Shown one piece after another: positions 47,063-64,000 of a stretch of DNA of 64,000 bases. The notes under the pieces are model-generated. The model was not told where the DNA came from. It ran no database searches and saw nothing but the letters and a program-made list of their open reading frames with translations. Position 1 is the stretch's first letter, and the number at the start of each line of letters is the position of its first letter. The translations under genes and the position numbers were made by a program. Source of the stretch: Beaufortia kweichowensis (lineage: Eukaryota > Chordata > Actinopteri > Cypriniformes > Gastromyzontidae). The DNA lies in contig CM032817.1 of NCBI GenBank assembly GCA_019155185.1, forward strand, positions 13,539,998 through 13,603,997, in the 5' to 3' direction.

Positions 47063-49107
47063 TTAGAAAGTGAAGCGTCTGTCGTTGGAATGGCCCGCCT
47101 TGTCCAGGTTGGGATTGCAGGCTTAACTGGATCATGGGAGGAGAGGTCCGCGACATGAGGATGAGCGTGTCCTTTCCGGGAGGAGGAAGATGCTTTCTCA
47201 CCCGTGTCTTCGCTGATGAAACCTTGGCTGTATCGCCAACCCGCATTGCAAAGTCACCACGAGTCATTCGTTTGGCGTTTACATTTTGGTTTAACGACGG
47301 CATCAAACCGAAGGGTTCTCACCTTCCGGGCCCTGTCGGGGTGTACCACAGCTTGAGGCGTTCCGGGTTGTTGGCCGCGACTTCTTCTAACTCCGGCCGT
47401 AGAAGAATGTCTTTTTCTGTCTGTTCGCGTAGACGCAAAAGTTAACAGATGGAAATTACTGTTAGCATCACGTGAGGACGGAATTACAAACCTGGTTTGC
47501 GAATACCAAGTAACAAACGGTTTCGTCCTTCGGATCTTTCATGATCGCTTGGATTATCTGAAGCATGGGTGTGATGCCTTGACAAACCAAAGAAGAAAAA
47601 CATCATTACGCACAAGCCATTACACATTCGTTAGAAAGTAGAAAAGGTCTTCTTTGCGATGACTCCGAATACGTTGTCGTCGCATCTCGACCGCAACTCA
47701 CCCGTCCCTCCCGCGATCATGCCTACGTGCTTTGCGGTTGTCGTCGCCGGGGGTGATTTTTTATCAGGCCTGATGGCAAACGATCCTGCAGAAACACATG
47801 AAACGGTACTTAAATGAGTAACACTTTACCGTAAACATTCGTTCGTTACTAATGCATCGGCTGACGCGTGACGACGAGCGACGTGTTCTACAGCCGTTGC
47901 TCTTCTTTAACGATAGTAAATAAATCTACTTGGAGCAAATTTCAGCCAACATTTTTGACCGTCCACAGACCTCTGCCCTTGTAAACCAGTAGTCCGTTCG
48001 GCCCTCTGAAATCGATCGTGTCGCCGAGACGAAGGCTCTCCAAGTACTGCGACATCTTTCCACCCTCGGGAAACTTCGGATGGACGTTCTTGAAGTATAT
48101 CTAAATATCAGAGGAGTCATTTCACGGTACGAAATACATGCATTGGTCATTTTACACTTTCGCAATTACTACAGCTATTATCGTATGGCATAAAGTACGT
48201 AAATATAACACAACACGGCACGGTACGACATACCTTCACGACCAGATCCACAAAGCCTTTGTCGTCATCGCTGGACACGGGGGTGTAGGGTCTCACCGCA
48301 AGGTTCCCGTCTATCTTGGCAGACAAGTAGATGTGTTGACCTGTAAACACACATGAATTAAAACAAAGTAAACATAACAAAAACCTCATCTGTTTTCGAG
48401 TGTCGACATTACTAGCAAGCTTACCGATAGGAAGTCCGAGTGCGTGATCTCGAGATTTTAAAGCAAACCGAAACTTCCTTGTATCGTGGCTGATGATCTG
48501 TTAAACAAATCGAGCACTGATGAAAACTTTCCTTCCGTGAACAAACTTCATTTCGTTTTAAAACGACACTACCCTTACCTCTTTGTCGACTAGACGCAAC
48601 GGATACTTCACGTTGGGATCCTCGAGGGTTATAGCGGCTCTTCTCTTCAGCCCGAAGACTCTCAGGATCAGGTCAAAAAAGCTTCGGACGCTACCGGTGA
48701 TCAGCTGCGGTGATGCGGAGATAAATGAAACACAGTCCGCATGCGGAAGGACAATCGCTTATGCTTTCAAACAGGTTTGCGTACAGAATAATGGGCGTGA
48801 CACGCCCACAGGCACATAACCATTTATAGTCCTTTTAAGGGACGAAAGGCATTTTCAAACTTTTAACTTTACACTTATGCATTTAGCCGATTAAGTTAAA
48901 GGCCAGCTGCACGATTAGCTCGAACGTAACGACGACGTGACGTCTGCTAAAACGTAACGTTTCACTTTTTTGGGTGACCGTTTCTTATCGCTATGAAAAG
49001 ACATCTTGCAAAACCTCCTCACTTTCCTTCTTCTACGTTGACAAGACGGTTCAAACCAACAAGATGCGTCGTGTCGTTTCAAAACTCACCTTTACGAAGA
49101 AGGACAT
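47063..49107 (-). CDS. cyb5r3: NADH-cytochrome b5 reductase 3, all exons, 3' exons frameshifted
   Basis: Minus-strand exons: 49107-49090 (MSFFVK), 48704-48579, 48497-48425, 48340-48234, 48100-47971, 47785-47702, 47577-47492, 47420-47323 and about 47240-47063. The product, about 300 residues, fits CYB5R3 length. Visible motifs are the FAD site RPYTPVSSDD, QHIYLSAKIDGN, GGKMSQYLESL, the NADH site GGTGITPMLQ and TEKDILLRPELEE. The enzyme passes electrons from NADH via FAD to cytochrome b5 at the ER or mitochondrial membrane. The N-terminus is a short hydrophobic-basic segment rather than the myristoylated MGAQLS of mammals. Exons 1-7 are clean. Exon 8 lacks two bases after LKLWYT. Exon 9 has several indels around HLPPPGKDTLILM and the CGPPP motif and no clear acceptor AG, but its last codons still read RRFTF then TAA in one frame. 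cyb5r2 is less likely from the N-terminal half. Confidence 0.9.
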
Positions 49108-49139
49108 TTTCTCTTGCGCCGTTTACGGTGTTTCTATTA

Positions 49140-49445
49140 ACTTGTGAAAATAAATATTAGCGCCGACAGCACAAATGTAACTTTACGAGGAAGTCTGCGC
49201 GCCTCGTCAAACTGACGCCCTCTTCCTGGACCGCAAACGGCCCCGCCTCCGGCCGCTTCAATGCCCCGCCTCCGCACTGTTTTCGGTCTACGACTACGCA
49301 CCGCCCTTTTTGGCAAATAACCAATTAGATGCGAGTCTCTCTCCTCCTATTGGTCACGCACAGCACGGCTTTCTCTCGCCGGACTGACGAGTGCTCGTCG
49401 AGTCCCACGCAATACGCAGTACGTACGTTCATAACTCGGGTTCGG
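49140..49445 (-). promoter_or_regulatory. cyb5r3 CpG-rich promoter
   Basis: Upstream of the first coding exon are two GC boxes (CCCCGCCTCC at 49241-49250 and 49264-49273), a CCAAT at 49321-49325 and an inverted one (ATTGG, 49349-49353), with dense CpG. This is a typical housekeeping promoter. Its far edge is the L1 insertion site. Confidence 0.6.
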
Positions 49446-49458
49446 TACCTGCGCTTAT

Positions 49459-50807
49459 AAAAGGAAGACTCTGATGAGAAACACTTTGGAGGGAGGTGTG
49501 AATGCTTTGGAGTTTAGTACTCTCAATCGAGTTTTTAAAATAGGTTGGATTAAACGTTGCCCGGATGCTGACCCTAATTTGTTATGGTTTTACATTCCTA
49601 AATTGATCTTTGGAAAACGTGGAGGTTTACATTTTTTATTCACTTGCAATAAACTCCCAGTTAAGCTCGCTAATTTTCATAAGCAAGCTCTGGATGCTTG
49701 TAAGCTTGCCTTCCGTCACAGTTTTCCCCCTCATAGATGTATTCCGTGGAATAATCAGAATGTGCTGCGTGGAAAAAAATCTAGCTTTATTAAAAACCGG
49801 TTTGACAAAGGTGTCATTTTTGTTCTCGATTTGTTAAAAAAAGATGGTAACTTCTATTCGTATTCGGAATTTTCAGAACTCTTTGAAGTATATACATCAC
49901 CTAGAGTGTATGAATGGGTTATTCATTCCATTTCCCCCAAATTGTTACATTTGGTGAGGGCAAATTGTTACAGTTCTTTAAAATGTGAAATCCCAAATTT
50001 TTTTATTGGAGGTCTGGAGCTCGGTAATATTAAATGTAACAATTTCTGGATTAGAAAAACCCTTATTAAGAAATCTAGTTGTCATCCTAACGCATTTCAT
50101 AAGTGGAAATTAAATGACCCTTTTCTTCCTACTATTAAAATTTGGCCCGGTATTAACAAGTTTCCGTTACCTAACAAGATGAAAGAACTTCACTATAAAA
50201 TTCTTCACATGTATTATCCCTGTAATTCTTTACTCTCACAATTGAAGTTGGACATCTCTTCACAATGCACATTCTGTAATTCTAATTTGGAAACAATATC
50301 ACACTTATTTCTTGAATGTGACTACGCAAAGGATTTACGGAAAGAACTGTCTTGGCTTGTTTTCTCAGCTTACGACAAACTTTTTAGTTTTGAATTAAGT
50401 AATGTACCGTTTTTGATTTGGGAATCGGGATCAAAGGAGCTGGATGATATGTTAAAACTCTTGACCCTTTGTGGCCTATTTCATCTTCACAAATGTAAAG
50501 TTACTGATTCTACGCCCAATTGTAGGATCCTTTGTATTGATTTGAAATTATTTTACGAATCTCTCTGCTCGTCGTTTAATAAGAAAGCTGTTAAAACAAC
50601 CGTTTTGATGGAAAAAATAATGACTGTAAGTGTTGTAAGGGTAGTCTTTGAGTATTCTTTGAAGTTGATATTTTATGTGTAGTTTATTTATTTATTTTTT
50701 TGTTACTACTTTTGTTTAGGTACATGATGTTGTTTGTTTGCTTTATTTTTTGCCTTGACTGTATCCCCTGTGATTGGTATTTGTTTAATAAAATAAAAAA
50801 TAAAAAA
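49459..50807 (+). mobile_element. 5'-truncated L1 (Tx1-like) LINE with target duplication
   Basis: The element carries only the 3' third of an L1 ORF2 and ends in a short A-rich tail (TTAATAAAATAAAAAATA). It is flanked by ACCTGCGCTTAT (49447-49458) and ACCTGTGCTTAT (50808-50819), a 12-bp target duplication with one mismatch. This indicates target-primed insertion and a fairly recent date. It is CpG-poor in a CpG-rich region. Confidence 0.85.
49474..50682 (+). pseudogene. LINE-1 ORF2 C-terminal fragment (post-RT region with zf-RVT motif)
   Basis: An uninterrupted 402-codon frame. Early sequence includes EFSTLNRVFKIGWIKRC, KLPVKLANFHKQALDACKLA and FPPHRCIPWNNQNVL, typical of fish Tx1/L1 ORF2 after the reverse transcriptase. 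Near residues 255-290 lies the zinc-binding motif CTFCNSNLETISHLFLECDY (CxxC...H...C), the zf-RVT signature. The endonuclease and catalytic RT motifs are missing, so it is a dead 5'-truncated copy, though the frame is intact. The first Met is just the first ATG in the truncated frame. Confidence 0.88.
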
Positions 50808-50819
50808 ACCTGTGCTTAT

Positions 50820-53800
50820 TTATGAACTTGACATGTTTATCGAAATACGTTTCCTCCGAGACACGCCCCCCGAGCTCGTTCACAAAACGTGCTCGTGCGA
50901 CTTGATCACAAGTTACGTTTTAACTTATAACTTCTACTTAACTCGCAACACTGTGATCGTTTTTTTAGTTTCCACCTTAGTGCGGTTCATTTGGAAGTGC
51001 AATTGCGTGATTTAGCCACGAGATGGCGACGTAAGTCCGGCTGTTCTGAATAAATGACACCAGACGCTTTAAAGCCCCAACAACATTTGGACCGCAATTT
51101 GAAGATGTTTCAAGTCATTGTACATATACTTCTTTCTCCGTAATCACTTAACACGATGTTTAGGTTCGATTTGTTTTAAACCGTGTCATACCAGATTGAC
51201 ATCTTGACAGCTGAGAATGGTACTGTCAGATAGTGTTCAATGACACGGAAAGCTCGAACTTCTCACATACTTCGTGATACTTTTCACTCCCCGTTACCTG
51301 TGCGCAAACATAAAGAGTCCCGCAAAAGACTTCCCATCGGTCCAAAACCCAGACAACGTGGATAATTGATTTAACGTTCGAATCGATAACAATAACAACG
51401 TTAACGTCGATTCGACATTCGATTCTTCCGCGTTGAAGTGGGAAATGTCAATCATCCGAGGCACGTTTTCGTGTTTGTGGTGCCGGTGGTTGAACGTGAA
51501 TAAAGGGTTTGGTCTGAACAAAAACAAGACACTTAATGAAACAATGGACACTTGACAGCGTATGGCAGAAAGTTTAATGACGACCCAACACGGCGGTCGG
51601 TCGTGGTCGTTTCTATGGGCTGTACACAAATGCATGTCATTGCACGATTGTACCGTAACACAAGCGTAACGTTCTTCTTTCAGGTTTAAAACAGTTCAAC
51701 TCAGCCACATCCCATTTACATCAAGTCCTATAGATGATTCTCTATATATCTTCTGTACAATGTAAAATGTGTTATCGAAGTAAAATAACAATCAAACAAA
51801 CTCATTCTTTTAGATCTTTCCGATCCAGGCAAAGCATGCAGGTGTTTTCATCTAACGGAGATGTCGTAAGGTGTGCGTCAGTGGACACCGAAGAGTTCAA
51901 AAGCGTGTTTAACAGCCCGAAGCAGAAAAGCTAAAGCCAGAAGTCTTCGAGGTTTTTGACAAAGGTCGAACGGGAGAGCTATAACCTCGACATTGCACTT
52001 ATTAACGTGAAAACATTTGTGCCAAGTATTGCTTTTAAAAATGCACTTTCACAAACCACCGATAACGCAAATCATTTTGGGCTTCCCCAAGGACGACTAA
52101 TGGGGTCCGATCTTCCGACGTACACAAACGTCATTTATCCTTGCCCGTGTTACCGTTCGTCAAACCGATGACGCTAAAGTGAAACGCAAGGATGCGGATA
52201 CGACGTTACGACTTCATTTGAGCTCTGTTACACAAAATAGCAGACAGGGATTCGACGAATAAATGTGCTCTGTAAGAAAATAAAATAATTTTAACAAGTT
52301 CTTTAAAATAAATGCTTCTTCACAGTTTTAAATTATTTGCATCGTGATACACTCCAGTTTGCTACGTATTAATGAACTACTCATTTAAATTGTTGACCGT
52401 AAATTTCTTATTGACTTAACCTGCCTTTCCTTCTCACTCGAGGATGTTCATAACCAATAAAGTTAATCCATTGCTCTGCTGTACATAAAATATATTAATC
52501 ATACAATGCGTATTCGAATCCAAACCGCACTCTTGGACGGCAATACCGGCGTGTGCGTTGTTATTGTTATTATTACTATTACTATTATTATTATTATTGT
52601 TATTCTTTTCAGATATTCACTTTTCAAGTGATCAGATAAATACTCCCCGAATGGGATAACAAAACTATTTGGTAGATTTTCTGCTTCCGTTACTTCCGTG
52701 GAAAGCCTCGTGTAGTCGGTAATCTATTACTTTGGGTTCGCCAGGTCGTTAACCTTTTGCGGGCGACGTTATACGTTCGCACGGTTTCCGAATCGTCCAG
52801 GAAAGGGCACGCTGAAAAAAAAAAAAAACTAAAACCGGAACGCTGCCACACGGCAGGAACGCTTACAACGGCTTGTTTTGAGCTGGCTTTACGCTTTCAC
52901 ATTTAACGAAGCGGTAAAGCGGTAGGCGAAGACGGGGATATGTACGTTGGGGAAAGCGAAGCTTTGGACGGACTCGCGGCGACATTGACTCCGCGCCAAT
53001 TTCGCGGATTCAAATAGTTTCGCGATCCGCTACGAAAATCGGGCTTCCAAAACTCTTTACAAAAGTTACAGACGGGACGCTGGTGGACCCACGCAAACTA
53101 CGGATCGTTAGTTGAAGCGAACGAACTGCTTTCGGTTTTTAGTGTACTACTAAGCTTGGGCGGTAGCGTTAAAGGGGTCCTTAAAACTTCAAGCGGGCGA
53201 GACGAGCGGAGACGCTTCGGCTTTCCGGGACCCGGCGTGGATCGGTCGTCGAGAGGAAACCGCTGAGCGTTTTTCTAACGGAGCCTACCGTCGCTTGACT
53301 GATGTTCGTTGGGTCGTTGTACAAAAGGTGAAACGCATCCCGTGACGCCTCGTTTAAGGGTAGCAAATCGCAATCGTCTCAAAGCGTTGACGTCGAAAAC
53401 GAGCGCTAGGACTCGAATAGCTGGCGCGTTACTGTTCGGCGACACGCGGATACTGAAAATCGCTTAGCAGTCGGATGTGAACGCTAAGTATATAAAAGCG
53501 GTTCCGCTTTTAGAAACTCTACGCCCTAGAAGACAAACGTCAAGGAGCCTCGTCCAACACAAATGGCTTAGGAAACTTAATGGGCGTCTGTAACCGCATG
53601 CGTCGCACGATTTAGAGATTCGGGGCGGGCTAACGATAGGACGTAAAGCGAGACGGAATGTTCAAGTGTTGCTAAAAATAACCCTACCCGAACTGTCCGC
53701 GGTAAAGCTCCGTGCGGGCGGGTACCGAGTTCGGCGGGATGACGTTTCCGCGACGTTACGAAGATGTTAGCCTGTGGAATGCGAATCGATCTCTCGTCCC

Positions 53801-53927
53801 TACGCGCGTCTCGTTAGGCCAGATGTTTTAAACGTCTCCGACCGGATGTCGGACGGTGGCGCGCGACAATGAAGCTCTTGGTGAAACCGCGGTCGACGAA
53901 ACCTCGCGTGTGTATTTGGTAAACGTG
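50820..53927. other. Intergenic DNA and abtb3 3' UTR; no other gene seen
   Basis: The right part should contain the abtb3 3' UTR (minus). Small frames such as 51734-51934 and 51956-52171 plus have no recognisable content. A TTATTG/TTATTAC microsatellite lies at 52558-52607. 52700-53927 is extremely CpG-dense without an identified exon. Confidence 0.55.
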
Positions 53928-61358
<7,431 letters not shown>

Positions 61359-64000
61359 CTGTTGATATGATGAACGGTAAAAGGCATCGTTATAAAAAGA
61401 ATAAACACAGAATTAAAATTTTGGGGTTTCATTTTAATAACACAAATGCTGCAATTCCATTAAATCAGCCTGCCGTGTTCCTCGTCTACGTAACCTTCGG
61501 CTAACATCTTCCTTGTCATCTAGACGTAATTTTCTTGGCTTTGATGCTTAAAGTGTGAAGCAAACAAGTGATGAATTGTGGGGGAAGCGTTACAAAAAAA
61601 GATGAAATTGCTTTATAGCACCAAAAACGTCATAAAATTATTCATACGGGAGAAAACGAAAAACAAACAGGTGGATTTCAGCGATAGTACATCATCTCCT
61701 GCTGGGATTGTGTGCTTCTGAAAGATTAAGTACCCCGTGAAATATCACCTCGCCTTTCCTTTTTCCTGGAACAGCTATATAAACGGGCCTTAGTAGGTCA
61801 TCGGATTCAACACTTATAGTTGTGGAAGATTATTTATGGTGAAAGAAAGATGTTTCTCCTTTCTGAGAAATAAAACAGCGTACAGACAATAAACTGGCTG
61901 CTATCTTCAAAAGAGTTCTCTATTTTCTTTGACATTTATGGCCTATTTCTGATGTCACAATACAGGAAAATACTTTCTTCCATCTGTTTTGTCTTGTTTT
62001 CCGGTAAAAAAAAGCATATATAATGTCTTTAAATATTTAAAACAACAAATGTGCTTTACAGAGAATACATTAAGTTTATTTTTCTTTCCCCACTGGCAAT
62101 TACTTTGTTCTTGTTTAGATGTACATACAAACTAACTTGGTATCTTTTCGTGAGGATTATGTTTACAAGAAGATAAAATTTGCCAATAGGCAAAGAAAAC
62201 CAAACATAGTTTAAAAAACAGTACATTCTCAGAAAACATTAAGTCCTACACGATTGTACTTTTCAAGTAAAGTTTTAAAAAAAATGAAAAACAGGACACA
62301 AATACCGTTTAAAAAAGAAAACATATCTAAAGTTAGGCCCTCTGATCTGCATCTTTTACTGAATTAGGATGGCAGCATGCCGCCGGTCAAACAAGGGGAC
62401 AACATCGAATGTTTTTTGCCATTATTATGATGACAACAACATCATAATAACGATTGAGGAAAGTGCACAGGTGAAAGGCATCGAATCATTGACAAGCGTC
62501 ACTACCTGTAACGATAGGCACGCGTGTCCGTGCAACACGGCGTAACGTTAGTGGCGTCCCCTGCCTGGTGTCAGGATAAACTGGACGAAGGGTGCTTGTG
62601 TAGTGAGCTGGGCACCTGGAGATCATACAGGTGAGGTTCAGGGAGAGAAAAATTCAGCCATTACTGTATATAACACTGGATTCCAATCGTGGAATAGCAG
62701 GAGTTACGAGAAAGAACAAGGGGAGAAATGAATGAATAAAAGAATGAATGAGAGGCTGAGCGCAAAGTTGGAAAGTTTTCCGGCTCTTTTGTTAATTCGA
62801 GTTGAGAGAAGAAGCAAGAGTCTGTGATTGGTTTGCTCATCAAAACCCTTCTACCGAGCCACCGACATTAATCGGTATCTAGAGTTTGAGTCGTTAAGCT
62901 TTTTTTGGGCCGACACCTATGCCGTTCGCGATTCGAAGAGTATTACAAGCGTTAGCGCTTAGTCGCTGTTTTCATAGATACGATACACAGACTGCAGATA
63001 GTTCAAACGCTAGAAGGATAAGCAAGCGGTGACTCGTGAACAAAGCACCAAACGTGGAAGAGACTAGACTTGTCTGGCTTTAACGCTTACAGCTGTACAT
63101 GCGGAACTGAAGTCTTTTGTAGGCGATGTTAAATTATGCAGATATCTGTGAATGTCTGCTCTTTCTTTAACCTTTGTTAAACAAGTCGCAGTGTGTGTGT
63201 GTGTTTGTTTGTGTGTGTGTTTGGTGCTTTGTTCCCAAGTCAACGACTTCATGTAAAGATGCAGAAGAAAAAAACACACGAGATAAACAGCACAACATCA
63301 TAACTATATAACTATCACATAGACTGTCAAGAGCATGTTCAGGTTAGATTTCACACCGAACCCATCAGCCAAACAGGACCATTATGAGAAATTATATTTT
63401 GCGTTAAGAAAATAATGTCTATTTTTATATTTTTATAATGCATGAAGATATTTTGTGGCATTATTTTTAGCAAAAATAATTAAAATAATTAAAAATATTT
63501 CCTCCAATATTCTCATTACAGTAATGCTTTGACAATGACAGTTTTGCTGGAAAGTTCACTTAGTTATCATGAAAATAATCTTATTGCTCTTAAAATAGGC
63601 TTAATTTTTGGAAAAGTAAAATAACGTGAACATGCTCTCGACTGGTTTCATACAAATTCACCCCTGAGTCAAAAACAGTTTTTCCAATAACAGGACTGAG
63701 TTTAAATAACATTTTTTTGCCACAAATAAGCCATTAAAAAGTTAATAAAGTAACACATTTTTGTTTCCTGTCACGTTTCCTGTTTTTGACCTCAGTGCAA
63801 TCTGTTGGTGTATCTACTTGAGGCAAGAAATCTTATTTTCCTTAAAATGAAAAGACAAATACGTACAAAATGTCTTTTTGTTCTGGTAAACACCAATAAC
63901 TCGTTTGCTTCTAATGTAATAAAATATTCATGACTTCCTCGTGCCATCGGACGAGGCATCGGTTACACGCCTCTCAGGTAGACACACCTACACAGACGAC
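61359..64000 (-). other. abtb3 upstream intron (5' side), no exon recognised
   Basis: The next upstream exon was not found to the right edge. The acceptor of exon 61358 is taken as ATCAACAG at 61359-61366. Contents are AT-rich unique DNA with CpG-dense patches (62880-62960) and a GT microsatellite at 63192-63222. Confidence 0.6.

Noticed and set aside
51294..51635. 113-codon minus-strand frame
   Set aside because: No recognisable domain. It lies in the expected 3' flank of abtb3 and has no supporting signals.

Overview
This is vertebrate nuclear DNA, almost certainly from a cypriniform (carp/zebrafish-type) fish. The signs are GT-AG spliced genes with teleost-like protein sequences, several copies of a short cyprinid transposon whose ends read TTAAAGGGATAGTTCACCC, V-SINE tails, hAT elements, a Tx1-type L1 and many GA/CT microsatellites. 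There are no bacterial operons. Five host genes are recognised by reading spliced exons: kcnc2 (+, last three coding exons), twf1 (+, last two exons), pus7l (+, complete, eight coding exons), cyb5r3 (-, complete but damaged at its 3' end) and abtb3/btbd11 (-, last ten coding exons).

Layout. 1-10730 is kcnc2 intron 1 to its stop codon. 10731-21092 is gene-poor, repeat-bearing intergenic DNA. 21093-28308 is an endogenous-retrovirus-like LTR element with very long LTRs, a tRNA-Trp-like primer site, a polypurine tract and no recognisable gag/pol. The left contig breaks inside its 3' LTR at a 100-N scaffold gap (28309-28408). Right of the gap lie a MITE-like element, the end of twf1, a solo LTR of the same family with a 4-bp target duplication, a hAT transposon with a BED-finger ORF and an 8-bp target duplication, and then pus7l. 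38552-46990 holds small repeats, a TIR element carrying a gene-like tail, and satellites. cyb5r3 follows on the minus strand, with a 5'-truncated L1 inserted just upstream of its promoter. abtb3 occupies 53928 to beyond the window's right edge.

The genes are independent housekeeping or neuronal genes, not a pathway: a Kv3.2 channel, an actin regulator, an RNA pseudouridine synthase, an FAD/NADH reductase and an ankyrin-BTB protein. Two features stand out. First, CpG dinucleotides are very dense on the right of the gap, in introns and intergenic DNA as well as exons, but scarce on the left. Second, the LTRs carry a 32-bp hairpin-forming minisatellite with about 7, 23 and 4 copies in the three LTRs. 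Clustered single-base indels in the twf1, cyb5r3 and abtb3 exons and in the 3' LTR suggest locally poor consensus, or local decay. I found no clearly new protein system. The most unusual signals are compositional and repeat-based.
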